Positions 1-12,660 of a stretch of DNA of 64,000 bases are shown here, piece after piece. The DNA lies in the NCBI RefSeq assembly GCF_030052815.1, contig NC_079510.1, positions 30,581,823 to 30,645,822 on the forward strand, in the 5' to 3' direction. The number at the start of each line of letters is the position of its first letter. Position 1 is the first letter of the stretch. Position numbers and translations under genes: made by a program. The notes under the pieces were generated by a model. The model did no database searches and was not told the origin of the DNA. It saw only the letters and a program-made list of their open reading frames with translations. The stretch comes from Hevea brasiliensis. Taxonomy: Eukaryota; Streptophyta; Magnoliopsida; Malpighiales; Euphorbiaceae.

Positions 1-3000
1 GCTTACTGCACCTTTTCTACTCAGTTTGCCCCTCGCTTGTGCATGTTCAAGCTCTTCAACCTCCTTTTTTGGTGCCCTCTTCCTACCTCTTTTTTTCTCA
101 ATTGGATCTGGATGTGTAAAAAAATACCTTGTGCTTGGCCTAGGCCACATCTCATATCCATTAATAGGATTAATATAGTGGGCATAAACTTTTGCGTAAG
201 TATCAACTTTATAACACTCATGTATATAATCTTCTGGATGCTCATTATTGCCAAAGATAATTAAGCAAGCATGTGCACAAGGTATCCCATTTAAATTCCA
301 CCTTCTACATGTGCAAGTCCTTTCAACTAAGCTAACAACATACTGGGTTCCAGCACCCAATACTTGCACATTTGGTCCTCCAGAGAAGTGTGCTTCAAAC
401 AAGCAAGACAACTCTTTCATCTCATTTAACTTCTTCTGTATTTTAGGACATATCCCACCATTCCATTTTTTAATATCTTCTTTCTTCTTAAACAACCGCT
501 TCATTAGCTTAGATCTAATCATCTCTAAAAGTGAGATAATTGGCTTATCCCTGGCATCTAAAATGTATTTGTTAAAGCACTCACAAGGGTTGTTGGTTAA
601 AATATCACAATATGCTCCAATTCTCACAAGGTCTGTCTCTTAACCACTCTTTTACCTCTGTTTTTTTTTTCTTCCATTTTACCTAACCAATAATCCATCC
701 TAGCTATATATGCAGACCTAGCAATATTCCATAAACAGGTCTTTCAATTCCTTACCCTTAAATCTTCCCCTAAAATTAGTGTAGAGATGTCTAACACAGA
801 ACCTATGTTCAGCATTAGGGAATAACTCACTCACAGCTCCAATCAGTCCCTAATAATATCAAAACACCAAAAAGTAAGCAAGTAAGTAATTAAAAATGAA
901 ACAATATTTAATTAGTCATATGCATGATATACACAAACAAGTAAGCAATTAACAATTAGAAAATACATAAAAGTAATGATGTACCTTTTATCTATCTGAC
1001 ATAAAGGTCCAACTGAAGCTATTATGCATTTGTAAGTCATTTTTAAGCATCTCCAAAAACCATTTCCAATATTCACCACACTCAATTCTTACAACAGCAT
1101 ATGCTAGGGGGAAGATGCAATCATTAGGGTTTATAGCTACTGCAAATAATAGTTGACCTCTATGAGTCCCTTTTAGCCAACAACCATCCAAGCATATCAA
1201 CTTTCTAAGTCCTTCATTAAAGGCATTTTTCAAAGCAGCTAAACATATATATATGCCCTCAAATTTTCCTTTCTCTATTTGAAATTCAACTGTAGTCCCT
1301 GGATTAGTCCTAATTAATTCCTCCTTATACCCATACAATTTAGCATACTAGTACTTCTCATCCCCATTTAGTGTCTTTAGTGCCTAGTCCCTTGCTCTCC
1401 AAGCTTTCATCTTCCCAATTATAAAGCTCAAATCATTCTTCACTCTATTAATTATTCCATTTATAGACCATTCTGGATCTGCTCTGAATGCATCTAAATA
1501 TTATTGTGTAAGCCATTTTACAGTTACATGGAAGTTTTAAAAGTCCTTACCACAAGTGTGTGTGAATTTTCCTGCCTTAATCTGCATTGTTAGGTCAGCT
1601 GTATCTTTAGGATTTCTCCTGCTTGCATAAATTCTCCAACCACAACTTTTATAACACTTTGCTTCAACGCACCTAACTTCATTTCTAGGAAAATGGATTT
1701 GAAACCTATATTTAATGCCATATGCTCTGCCAGCCTCCTTAAATTCATCTCTATTCTTAAACAACATTCCTATTTGAAATGTAGGATCCTTCATATCATT
1801 TTCTGCATTAAAATCAGGAAACCTACAACAATCATCATCCTCTGAATCTATATAATGGGTAAAAAAATTAAATTAGTCCAAATGCATCAACATACATAAT
1901 ATATATTAAAATAAAATGCATTTGTAAGTAGTTATGTACCTTCAATATCTATGAGAAGCTCATCAGATGGGGCATCATCTAATTGATCATCATTCCCATC
2001 ATCTTGTATATCTCTATCCAACCCTTGGCTTGCAACCCTCTACCCACTACCATTAGGTCTGCCTCTTATATTTCCTTTGTCTATATCATTAAAAACTATG
2101 GCTACATCTTCATCCCCACTAACCATGTCATAATCCTCATCCACCAAATCAACTCTTAGAATTGCAGCCTCCCTTACATCAGGCTCATGTGCAGATTCAA
2201 CCTCAGACCTATTACCGAATGCTTTCTCGATCTCATCATCCTCAACATTAGGCATTTGGCTCTCATTATCATTCCTTACATTTGCATCATGTTGAAATTC
2301 AAACTCAGACCTATTACTAACTGTTTGCCCTATTCCATCATCCTTAGCATTAGGCATTTGGCTTTCATTGTCATGCCTAATTATATCTTCTCCAATATCA
2401 TCCCCATTTGCACTTGTATACTGACGGTCATTATTGGTTATGGTGTCTTCAATCATGTCAAAAAAGCAATATGCAAAACCACTACAACTAGCTTGTCCAA
2501 ATTCATATGTGCATGCATTACTAATCTCATTAACCCTTCAGTATTTAAAAACCCTAAATCATCAAATGTCCCCTGCACATGAAACTCCTGACTCCCTCCC
2601 AGGTCGGTTCTCCACATTGCTAGTAACTTCTCAGTTACCATCCTCTAAAAGCAAAGGCATAAATGAATTACCCTTATATGAACTATCACCACTTTCCTTA
2701 ACCCCCTACCAATCTCATCAATCTCCTCAAGAGTCAATTTAGACTTTTTAGTAACTTCCTACTGCCTAAACTCCTTCTTTAGTTCATCAACAGTCAAGTG
2801 TTGCATATATAGATCAATAATACCTTCAATCTTAGCTTGTCTACACATTTCAATGATGTTTGTATAATTAGATAATTATCTTAAACCCTCTCGATAATCC
2901 ATCCCTAGTTGCCTCCAAAAATACCTAAGCATTCCCTCAATTTTTAAACCTTGACACATTCGATCAATCCTCACCATGGACATGGTATCCCATGTTAGAC

Positions 3001-3160
3001 CATGAACTGTCCATGTCTTCCCATCATAATACCCCCATTCTCCAAGTGTACCACTATGATGAATGCTTAAACTAAATGAAATTTCATCACGAACCCTTGC
3101 AAGAAAATAATATAATTTAATAATATTCAAGTTATCAAACATAACTTTGTCAGTGCACAC
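1..3160 (-). pseudogene. Mutator-like (MULE/MuDR) transposase gene, decayed, C-terminus cut by window edge
   Basis: Reading the minus strand from 3160 down, pieces of a plant MULE transposase appear in family order. There is an N-terminal domain (2876-3160), an acidic linker with an internal duplication (2040-2456; the motif DNESQMPN occurs twice), and a MuDR DNA-binding domain (1537-1794). The catalytic core follows (988-1500, first Asp in LDGCWLKG, second in FMSDR), then the region with FCVRHLY (about 640-849), and a SWIM zinc finger (about 250-330, CTC...CAH) with a basic tail. Two canonical GT-AG introns are visible, 850-984 and 1848-1939. Stop codons interrupt it (for example in RARD*ALK and SDR*K), and there are frameshifts near 700 and in a poly-A tract near 665. 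A functional transposase would be a nuclear cut-and-paste enzyme; this copy is dead. It is not a domesticated FAR1 or MUSTANG gene, because the frame is broken. Confidence 0.88.
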
Positions 3161-4640
3161 ATATCAATTAAAAATAACATTACTTATTGGAGAAATATAA
3201 TATAATATAACAATAAACAATACATAAGGTACTGAAAAAGCAACATATTTAATGCATATAAGCTTTCATTATAAAAGCAATATTAACACATTACATAAGG
3301 TAACATAATATCTTTCTATAATGGGTCAATCATCAAAGCACCCGACAGAAAACAATTTGACACTAAACACTAAGAGAAAGATTTTGCAGATAATGACTCA
3401 CACACATTATTCATTATAAAAGCAACATATTTGATGCATAGAAACTTTTCCAAGTTAAATATCACTATTCAAATATACAATGTTAAAGCTATCAGTTTGT
3501 GGCTAACCTTGATTGTGGGCCATTTTTGCTTCCACAGCTGCGAAACTGACAGTGGTCCCTCTTCAAACTCACAAAAAAAAACCTGCTATCAAATGGACCC
3601 TCAAATTTTCTCCTTCGAATCAACTGATGATAAAAAATAACGTACCCAAAATGGTTGCTTTATAGTGGGCCAAATTAAAATTTTCCAACAAAATCTAAAG
3701 AAAATAATGTTGAATCAAATATACCCATTGAAAAAAGCTACAACAAATAACGTACCTTACTGAATCAGGTAAAAACAATAAAGAAAGTCTCAAACAGTGA
3801 ACTTGATAGCGATTTGTGAGGTAATAGCAAATTCATGAGGAAAATAGTGACCAAACTCACAATCCTTCAAGGCAATAACAAGCAAACTGAAGAATCAGCG
3901 AACCAAGAACAAACTAACGAATTGAGGGAACAACAAGAGAGAGAGAGAAAGAGAATAAAGATGAGGAAAATAACATTCAAGTAAATAGTGACAAAAGAAG
4001 CTGCGTTCTAAACTTCAGGTAAAATCCTTGATCGACGATAAAGAATGAGCCACAGGAAGAAATAATCAAGGGATTTCAAGTGATGATTTGCGATGAAAAA
4101 TGAGTCTGATGATGAAGAAATTAAAGAGACACAACATGTTGTATCGAAGAGAGAGAAAATGTAAGATGAAAGAGAGAGAGTGGAGCAATCCACGTTGGAG
4201 GAGAGAGAAAAAAAAAATTGTTAATCTTACTTAGACATGTCACCTCATCTTTTTAGCTTTAAATCGGTTATTGTAAGTTGTATAAGGTTTAAAGTGATAT
4301 TTACTATAATTTATGAGATTTTAAATAAAATTTTAAAATTTATGTATCATAATATTACTAACCCTAAAATTTATGTACCATGAATGTAATTTAGGCTTCG
4401 AAATTATCGGTAAAAAAGAGATATTACTTTTTTTTTTTTTTTTTTGTGCATGAGCAAATTCAGAGTAGCATGCCAAGCTATTTCCTCGAATTGGTGGCAC
4501 AGAAATTATTGCATAAAATTGGCGTTGATAAAAAAAAAAGGAATAAAATTGGTGGCACAGAAACCAATACAACCCAAGTAGGACGCCGTGCAGTTAATCA
4601 GATTCCTCTTAGCCTAAATGAAAATTGATAGTTTTTTGCT
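3161..4640. other. AT-rich gap between MULE remnant and ABCB19 promoter
   Basis: No credible gene. The part next to 3160 is probably the 5' leader and terminal region of the MULE, but the terminal inverted repeat cannot be confirmed because its partner lies outside the window. A GA-rich stretch runs from about 3938 to 4215. A near-repeat, AAATTTATGTAYCAT, occurs twice at about 4335-4385, followed by a T-run (about 4429-4446). Confidence 0.5.
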
Positions 4641-4669
4641 TTTAACAACCACACTGTTCAATTCTCCGC

Positions 4670-4676
4670 TATATAA
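4670..4676 (+). promoter_or_regulatory. Candidate TATA box of the ABCB19-like gene
   Basis: TATATAA lies about 370 bp before the ABCB19 start codon and is followed by a pyrimidine-rich leader. Transcription would start near 4700. It is the best TATA match between the T-run at 4446 and the start codon. Inference from sequence only. Confidence 0.55.
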
Positions 4677-4717
4677 CTCCTCCCTCCTCTGTCCCTTCAA
4701 AAGCTCATTTCTTTTCT

Positions 4718-4722
<5 letters not shown>

Positions 4723-4749
<27 letters not shown>
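4723..4749 (+). repeat. (CT)n tract in the ABCB19 5' leader
   Basis: About 13 CT units inside the predicted 5' untranslated region. Pyrimidine-rich leaders with CT microsatellites are common in plant genes. The other gene in this window also has one upstream. Confidence 0.85.
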
Positions 4750-4753
<4 letters not shown>

Positions 4754-4860
4754 ACCCTTTGACCACTAGTCCAACATACACTCACTTTAAACTCTCACAG
4801 TCCCTCTCTCAGTGCCTCCGTTGGCATTCCTTTTTATTTTTCACTCTCCAATTCGTATAC

Positions 4861-4938
4861 ATGCGCACCTTTTCTCAAAACTCAGATCTCTCTCGTTCAA
4901 TGGCAATATACCGACAAGCTGCTTTCACTCAAGACTAA
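4861..4938 (+). promoter_or_regulatory. Upstream ORF (25 codons) in the ABCB19 leader
   Basis: An ATG at 4861 opens a 25-residue frame ending at TAA 4936-4938, about 100 nt before the main start at 5042. A second ATG (4900) is in the same frame. If transcription starts near 4700, ribosomes would meet this uORF first, so it could damp translation of the transporter. Whether the leader keeps this segment after splicing cannot be told from sequence. Confidence 0.4.
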
Positions 4939-5041
4939 CACTTTAGAATCTTTCTTGTGTCAACCCAGTTGTTTATCAAAGTTTCATTTGATTTCCTGGC
5001 CTTTGGAGGGAGGATAGCAGCTTGGTTTTTGGGGTGCTAAA

Positions 5042-8000
5042 ATGGCAGCAGAGACTGTAGATACTACTACTACTACTAGTACTAAAGGATCATTGCCAGA
5101 GGCAGAGAAGAAGAAAGAACAGAGCTTGCCATTTTACCAACTTTTCTCATTTGCTGATAAGTATGATTGGTTGCTAATGATCTCTGGTAGCATAGGAGCC
5201 ATTATTCATGGCTCTTCAATGCCAGTATTTTTCTTGTTATTTGGTGAAATGGTTAATGGGTTTGGCAAGAACCAATCTGATTTGCCGAAAATGACCCATG
5301 AAGTCTCCAAGGTCTGTTAAATTCCATTCCTTATTAATGCTAATGTTAGATCTGAGAGATCTATTGCTTACATTTCTTTCGCCTCTTTCTTGTGATGATT
5401 GCAGTATGCGCTATATTTTGTTTATCTTGGCCTTGTTGTGTGCCTATCATCATACGCAGGTATGTTCACTTTTTTGTTCTTGTTTTTGTTGTTTTATGAG
5501 CAGGGTTCTGATAAATGGATCATTGAGCCACACTTACTTTGTGCACCGATAGCCCAGAACAGAACAAAACTTGACTCGTGTAGGCTGTTCACATCGGACC
5601 GGAGGGCTGCAAAGCTTATAGCCCAAGTGGTCCATGACTGGCCTATCGTCCTTTTCCTCTCTTCACTTGTCAATTTCATCACCTTTATTTTTCTTTATAT
5701 CTCTTTAAAACGTTATCTCTACCTGTCTCTTTTCATGTTTTTAATATGCATATCCTCAATAATACTCCATCCTGATTGTAATTAAACTATTTCTTGTGTT
5801 CTGAAAATGGTGGGATTTACCAGAGATTGCTTGCTGGATGTACACCGGAGAGAGGCAAGTAGGCACACTGCGGAAGAAATATCTAGAGGCAGTGTTGAAA
5901 CAAGATGTTGGGTTCTTTGACACAGATGCAAGAACTGGTGATATTGTTTTTAGCGTCTCAACAGACACTCTTCTTGTCCAAGATGCCATTAGCGAGAAGG
6001 TTTTTTTTTTTTTTTCTTTTTTCATTTTTATACACTTTCTGCTATTCTCATGATCTTGAATCTTGGTGATGTTTCTTTTTTTTTTTTTGTGGGTTCATTA
6101 ATTGCTTCTGGATTTTGTAATTTGTACTGTGCGTGTGCGGCAACATTGTGGGGGTTAGCGTTAAATTGCAGAAAATGCTCATTCTGAATTGAATTAACGC
6201 GGGGCCCATGCTAAAATTTCCTTCCTGTTTGACTGGCGCAGTTAACAAGTCTGACTTAACGTGCGCCCCACTACCATGTTGGACTTTTGTGATTTCTGTT
6301 CTTAAATCCATCCATTAACTAATTTAATGATACTTCATAATCAAAGCCCTTGCAGTGCAATGAGAAATTCTTGCGTCTAAATAGTTCATAGCACAGTGCA
6401 ATACTATAGTTGATGATAGTTTCATTGTATGTATTTTTAATATGCTAGTAGTTTGTGAATTTTAGGTGGGGAACTTTATCCACTATCTGTCAACATTTCT
6501 AGCTGGGCTAGTGGTTGGTTTTGTATCAGCATGGAGGCTAGCATTACTAAGTGTGGCAGTGATACCTGGAATAGCTTTTGCTGGTGGCTTGTACGCATAT
6601 ACCCTCACTGGCCTCACATCCAAGAGCCGCGAATCCTATGCGCAAGCCGGCATAATTGCCGAGCAGGTGAGGATATAGAAAGCTAATTCAATTTGAAAGT
6701 TCTTTTATATGGTTGCATTTGGAAGCTTTGCTGAGTTGATGTTATGATGTTCTTTTTGGGTAGCATAAGCTTCCATATATATCTTGTCTTGATTCAGTCT
6801 TTGGATTAATGACAAGGAAAACACAGCTGTATTGATATCACGTTAGTTTTTTTATTTTGTTTAGTATTGGAAAGCTGCGTGCAATGCTTTGGTTGGAAGT
6901 GGGACTTTGTGTATCATTGGATGGCTTTGCATGTGCAACTATAGAAATGGGCAGCAGCTTTTTCTACACTTTAGTGTTTTTCTTTATAATTATTATTATT
7001 ATTTAATTGAATTTTGCCTGTTAGACCAAAAAATTGTTGACAAATTTATCATAAGACCATAGTTATAAAATAATGTAATGTATGAACTGCACTAGTTTTT
7101 TTATGTTCTTCATTCTTTTTGGCTATCTAAATTATCTATTTTCTTGCATAGGCCATTGCACAAGTTCGGACAGTTTACTCTTACGTTGGGGAGAGCAAAG
7201 CCTTAAATTCCTATTCAGATGCAATACAAAATACTTTAAAGCTTGGATACAAGGCTGGGATGGCCAAAGGTTTGGGGTTGGGATGTACCTATGGAATAGC
7301 ATGCATGTCATGGGCCCTTGTATTCTGGTATGCTGGTGTTTTTATTAGGAATGGACAGACTGATGGAGGAAAAGCATTCACGGCGATTTTCTCTGCCATT
7401 GTTGGTGGCATGTAAATATTAAACTACTGAAATGCCAAAATTTAGATTTTTGAGATAAATTAAGAAAAAATCTTGGTACTATTATAACTGATATTGTCTT
7501 ATACAGGAGTTTGGGCCAGTCATTTTCAAATCTTGGGGCATTTAGCAAAGGTAAAGCAGCTGGATACAAGTTGATGGAAATTATTAAGCAAAAGCCTACC
7601 ATAATCCAAGATCCCTCAGATGGGAAGTGCTTGCCCGAGGTTAATGGGAATATAGAATTCAAGGATGTAACTTTCAGTTACCCATCAAGGCCAGATGTTA
7701 TCATATTCCGTGATTTCTCAATCTTCTTTCCTGCTGGAAAGACTGTTGCTGTTGTTGGTGGTAGTGGGTCAGGGAAAAGTACCATCGTCTCTCTGATGGA
7801 GAGGTTTTATGATCCTAATCAGGGTAATTAAGAAACTTATCTCAGTTTAAAATTTGAAATTTAATGATCATAGATGGATGATTGTGCTAATCTTTATTTA
7901 TTTGTGAGCAGGACAAGTTTTGCTTGATAATGTGGACATAAAGACCCTTCAACTTAGGTGGTTACGTGATCAGATTGGGTTGGTAAACCAAGAACCCGCA

Positions 8001-11000
8001 CTCTTTGCGACCACCATACTTGAGAACATACTGTATGGAAAGCCTGATGCCGCAATGGATGAAGTGGAAGCTGCTACTTCTGCTGCAAATGCTCATAGCT
8101 TCATTACTTTACTTCCTAATGGGTACAACACTCAGGTTGGTATATTTAAGCAAAACTAGTGCTAATTTGATTTCACTATGATAAGTTGTGTAAATATTTT
8201 CATTTGAGGCTTCACCACTTGGTAATTATGACCTTGATTATTGTGAGAAGAAAAAGAAGAAAAAAAAATCATGTTTTGGTCTAAACTCAGTTGCACCTAT
8301 TGCTGTTTCTTGATTCTGAGTGCATTGATCCCGGCCCAGGTCGGAGAGCGAGGAGTCCAACTCTCTGGTGGCCAAAAACAGAGAATTGCCATTGCTAGAG
8401 CTATGTTGAAGAACCCAAAGATCCTCCTTCTGGATGAAGCTACAAGTGCCCTTGATGCAGGCTCTGAAAGCATAGTTCAAGAAGCATTAGACCGTCTCAT
8501 GGTTGGAAGAACAACTGTAGTGGTCGCACATCGACTCTCCACCATTAGAAATGTTGATACAATTGCAGTTATTCAACAAGGGCAAGTTGTTGAGACAGGA
8601 ACCCATGAAGAGCTGATTTCCAAAGGAGGAGCATATGCTTCATTAATCAGATTCCAAGAAATGGTGAGAAATAGAGATTTTGCAAACCCATCAACTAGAC
8701 GATCTCGCTCATCACGTTTAAGTCATTCACTTTCAACAAAATCTTTGAGCCTCCGGTCTGGCAGTTTACGGAACTTGAGCTATTCATATAGTACAGGTGC
8801 TGATGGCCGGATTGAAATGATCTCAAATGCTGAAACTGACCGTAAAAATCCAGCACCAGATGGCTATTTCTGCAGACTACTCAAGTTAAATGCTCCTGAA
8901 TGGCCATACTCTATTATGGGTGCTGTAGGATCTGTGCTTTCTGGGTTTATTGGTCCAACCTTTGCCATAGTGATGAGCAACATGATTGAGGTTTTTTATT
9001 ACAGAAATCCTGCCTCTATGGAAAGGAAGACGAAGGAGTATGTTTTTATCTACATTGGTGCTGGCCTTTATGCTGTTGTTGCATATTTGATTCAGCATTA
9101 CTTCTTCAGTATAATGGGAGAGAACCTCACTACAAGAGTGAGAAGAATGATGCTTGCAGGTAAAATTAACTATTATTCTGTTGCTTTTGTTTTGTCTCAT
9201 TTCACATGCATTATGCTTTGATCTAGGTGGAAATTTCCTGATTATTGTTTCCCTTTAATTTTTCCTCCAGCAATTCTGAGGAATGAAGTGGGATGGTTTG
9301 ATGAAGAAGAGCATAACTCGAGCCTTGTTGCAGCTCGATTGGCTACCGATGCTGCTGATGTAAAATCTGCAATAGCCGAGAGAATATCAGTGATACTACA
9401 AAACATGACCTCTCTCCTCACGTCATTCATAGTTGCTTTCATAGTGGAATGGAGGGTCTCCCTTCTCATTTTAGCTACCTTCCCTCTTCTTGTCCTTGCC
9501 AACTTTGCGCAGGTAAGTTTATTAGGACCATTATGTGCTACGAAAAAGCAAGCATTCTTCTTTCTTTATTTTCTTTTTTTGCTTGTCTTTTTGGTGATCA
9601 CGTTAGGTGGGTTGTTCCAAACCCAATTCCTGGCTATAAATTCATCGTTAATTTCTTAAGGGCAATTAATATTTTCTTGGGTTCAACATGGGCAAAAGGG
9701 TAAATAAGAAACTCCCTAATTCATTAATTTTTTTTACAACAGTGTCAGATCTTTGCATCTCCTTTTTGATCTTTGGAATCTAACTTCACTATTCCTCACC
9801 ATTAAACGACAAAAGCTAGGAAAATAAAACGTGTCTCTTATATCTGCACTGCACATGCTCCCTCCAACTCCTCAAAAACCCCAACATACGTTATTAATAA
9901 AATTGAATATCTATATAAATATAATAGACAAGATTCCAAAAATAAATAAATAAATAAATATAATTCCATTCCACTAAGAAAGTGTTCTTGTTTAGCTTAA
10001 CTTCTCCAGGCCATGACCTTATGACCTCTTTTTTCTTGGATTTCTTGTCCCAGTCAAATCTCAACTTGTATTGTTTCTTTCTCTGGACTTTATTTTCTCT
10101 CTATTTTTACCTGGCACCGACACTGCCTCATGCAGTGTATATATATCAGTTCTAGGTATATGAGCTTTCAGTGCTTTGTTTACCACTGTATAATACTCCT
10201 AGATGGATGCCACCGAGCGAGTGTTTCAAGGGATTCTTGTCCTGTGAATCACATTATTTATGACATATTTCTTGACAGATATTATCTCTGCTACTCTTCT
10301 TTTTAAAAATCTTTTCTGGGTATTTTGGTGTTTTTCTTGGAGAGTGTCAGGTGGGTGACAGAGTCAATAGTAGTATGGCAGTGGCTGAGTGATACCCTTT
10401 TTCCGCATTACTGTCGTATTGGTCTGTGGTCCTTGTCGTTTTGAGCTTGAGTCTTGAATTTATGGGGGTTTCCAGAATCTCTATTAGTTTTCCAACTGTG
10501 TAGGTACGTTAGGTCCAGTTGTCACAGTTGTTCAGTCGACGCATCTAAATTTGCCCAACAGTACTCTAGCCTGGTTTTGCTCCTCTCCTGTGGGTCCTTG
10601 CATTCTGTAAACAGTTTGAGTGTGCAATCATGTTAGAAGCTACCAACTATTATTCACCCAAGGACATGAAGGCTCTTTACCTGAACTGTAAAAATAAACA
10701 AGAAAACCAAAGTTCTAAATTCAATGATGATCTCTGCCTTCAACCTCATATATGTCTATTGTTTGAATGACTAATTAATGCCTGTCTCTTTTAGGAAGAT
10801 ACTTTGAATTGACCCATGAAAACCTGGAAGATCTTGTACTAATCGTGCTTAAATCATCATGGCTTATTGGTCCAGCATCATTTTAACATCTTAATTTGGC
10901 AGTCCTACTGAGTCAAGCTCCTCGGATGATGCCTAAAAATGGAATGAGAGTGCATTTATTGAAACTTGATGCATGGTGTTCTACAAATTTGTGTCTATGT

Positions 11001-12307
11001 ACTTAATTGGCGTGAAATTCTTTGATGCATTACATTTTATTAGAAAATTCATTGGTGATTCCATGATGGTTGATTATGTTATTTTATTTATTACACAGCA
11101 ACTCTCTCTCAAAGGGTTTGCTGGAGACACAGCCAAGGCTCATGCAAAGACTAGCATGATTGCTGGTGAGGGAGTGAGCAATATTAGAACTGTTGCTGCT
11201 TTTAATGCCCAAGATAAAATCCTCTCTCTGTTCTGCTATGAGCTTCGTGTTCCACAGCGTCGCAGCCTACGTAGGAGCCAAACATCTGGCCTGCTCTTTG
11301 GCCTTTCTCAGCTCGCTCTCTATGCCTCTGAAGCTCTCATTCTTTGGTATGGTGCTCATCTTGTCAGCAAAGGGTCCTCCACATTCTCAAAGGTCATTAA
11401 GGTTTTTGTAGTACTGGTGATCACAGCTAATTCAGTTGCAGAAACTGTTAGCCTTGCTCCAGAGATTATAAGGGGTGGTGAAGCTGTTGGTTCTGTGTTT
11501 TCAATTTTAGATCGTTCCACTAGGATTGACTCAGATGATCCTGAGGCTGAGCCTGTTGAAGCAGTGCATGGGGAAATTGAACTTAGGCATGTTGATTTTG
11601 CATACCCCTCACGATCGGATGTTCCAGTATTCAAAGACCTTAACCTTAGAATCCGTGCTGGCCAAAGCCAGGCCCTTGTGGGAGCTAGTGGGTGTGGAAA
11701 GAGTTCTGTGATTGCATTGATTGAGCGATTTTATGATCCAACTGCTGGAAAGGTTATGATTGATGGGAAGGATATTCGACGATTGAATTTGAAGTCTCTG
11801 AGGCTTAAAATTGGGTTGGTGCAACAAGAGCCAGCTCTCTTTGCGGCAAGCATTTTTGATAACATTGCCTATGGAAAAGATGGTGCAACCGAAGCTGAAG
11901 TAATTGAAGCAGCTCGAGCAGCCAATGTGCATGGGTTTGTTAGTGCATTGCCTGATGGGTACAAAACACCAGTTGGTGAAAGGGGAGTTCAGCTCTCTGG
12001 AGGACAAAAACAAAGAATTGCAATTGCAAGGGCAGTTCTTAAGGACCCTGCAATACTTTTACTAGATGAGGCTACAAGTGCACTTGATGCAGAATCCGAA
12101 TGTGTGCTACAAGAAGCACTTGAGAGGTTGATGAGAGGTCGCACCACGGTTCTCGTAGCGCACCGTTTATCAACCATTAGAGGTGTTGATAGTATTGGAG
12201 TTGTGCAAGATGGGCGGATTGTGGAGCAAGGCAGCCACTCTGAATTAGTTAGCCGAGCGGATGGGGCATATTCTAGACTCTTGCAGCTCCAGCACCATCA
12301 CATATGA
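5042..12307 (+). CDS. ABCB19: ABC transporter B family member 19 (auxin exporter, full-size MDR/PGP)
   Basis: My splice model has ten exons: 5042-5311, 5405-5459, 5824-5999, 6466-6666, 7152-7411, 7507-7823, 7912-8135, 8340-9159, 9271-9512 and 11099-12307. All introns are GT-AG and phases match, giving 1257 residues, close to Arabidopsis ABCB19 as I recall it (about 1250). Order is TMD1-NBD1-linker-TMD2-NBD2. NBD1 has Walker [10 protein letters not shown] (about 405-413), signature LSGGQ (509-513), Walker B ILLLDE (529-534) and H-loop His565. NBD2 has GASGCGKSS (1050-1058), LSGGQ (1154-1158), ILLLDE (1174-1179) and His1210. All ATPase residues are present. A Ser-rich linker (about 612-660) joins the halves. 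The start is chosen because the N-terminus ([10 protein letters not shown]) matches the family. ABCB19 is a plasma-membrane pump for polar auxin transport, reported also to export brassinosteroids. Intron 9 is unusually long (1586 bp, with an AAAT microsatellite at about 9940-9961). Nothing suggests inactivation. Confidence 0.97.
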
Positions 12308-12345
12308 GAGAGAAAGAAGCACCATCACATATGAGAGAGAAAGAA
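12292..12345 (+). repeat. 27-bp tandem duplication spanning the ABCB19 stop codon
   Basis: The 27-bp unit at 12292-12318, which carries the last four sense codons and TGA, is repeated exactly at 12319-12345. Translation stops in the first copy, so the second copy lies in the 3' UTR. Confidence 0.9.
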
Positions 12346-12660
12346 GAGAGGGTTTTGATCAAAGAAACATGGCCTTGTTGGTTGGTAATTATGTTTAGGG
12401 TCCCATTAACCTTTTGTTTCCATTTTTTTTTTCTTTCTTTTTTTTTTGTAATGATGATGACAGTTGTAGATATGGGAACGTGGAGACTATATCTTGAGAA
12501 CTATATCACCCCATTTCCAATGGGGTAGCAAGTTTTATATTATTAATATCTAATGGTTGATGAGCCTTTTCTCTATCTGGTTGATTGTGATTGAATGAAC
12601 TCTTCCCCCTATCTTTTTACAAGTCTTGCTTTATAGTACCAAAAAATAAAAAGGCAAAAG
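12308..12660 (+). terminator. ABCB19 3' UTR with candidate poly(A) signal
   Basis: After the stop codon there is a T-rich region (about 12420-12450), and an AATAAA hexamer lies at 12645-12650, about 340 bp downstream. This is a plausible near-upstream polyadenylation element. The exact cleavage site cannot be seen. Confidence 0.45.

Noticed and set aside
11609..12013. 134-residue minus-strand ORF
   Set aside because: Antisense to the last exon of ABCB19 (NBD2).
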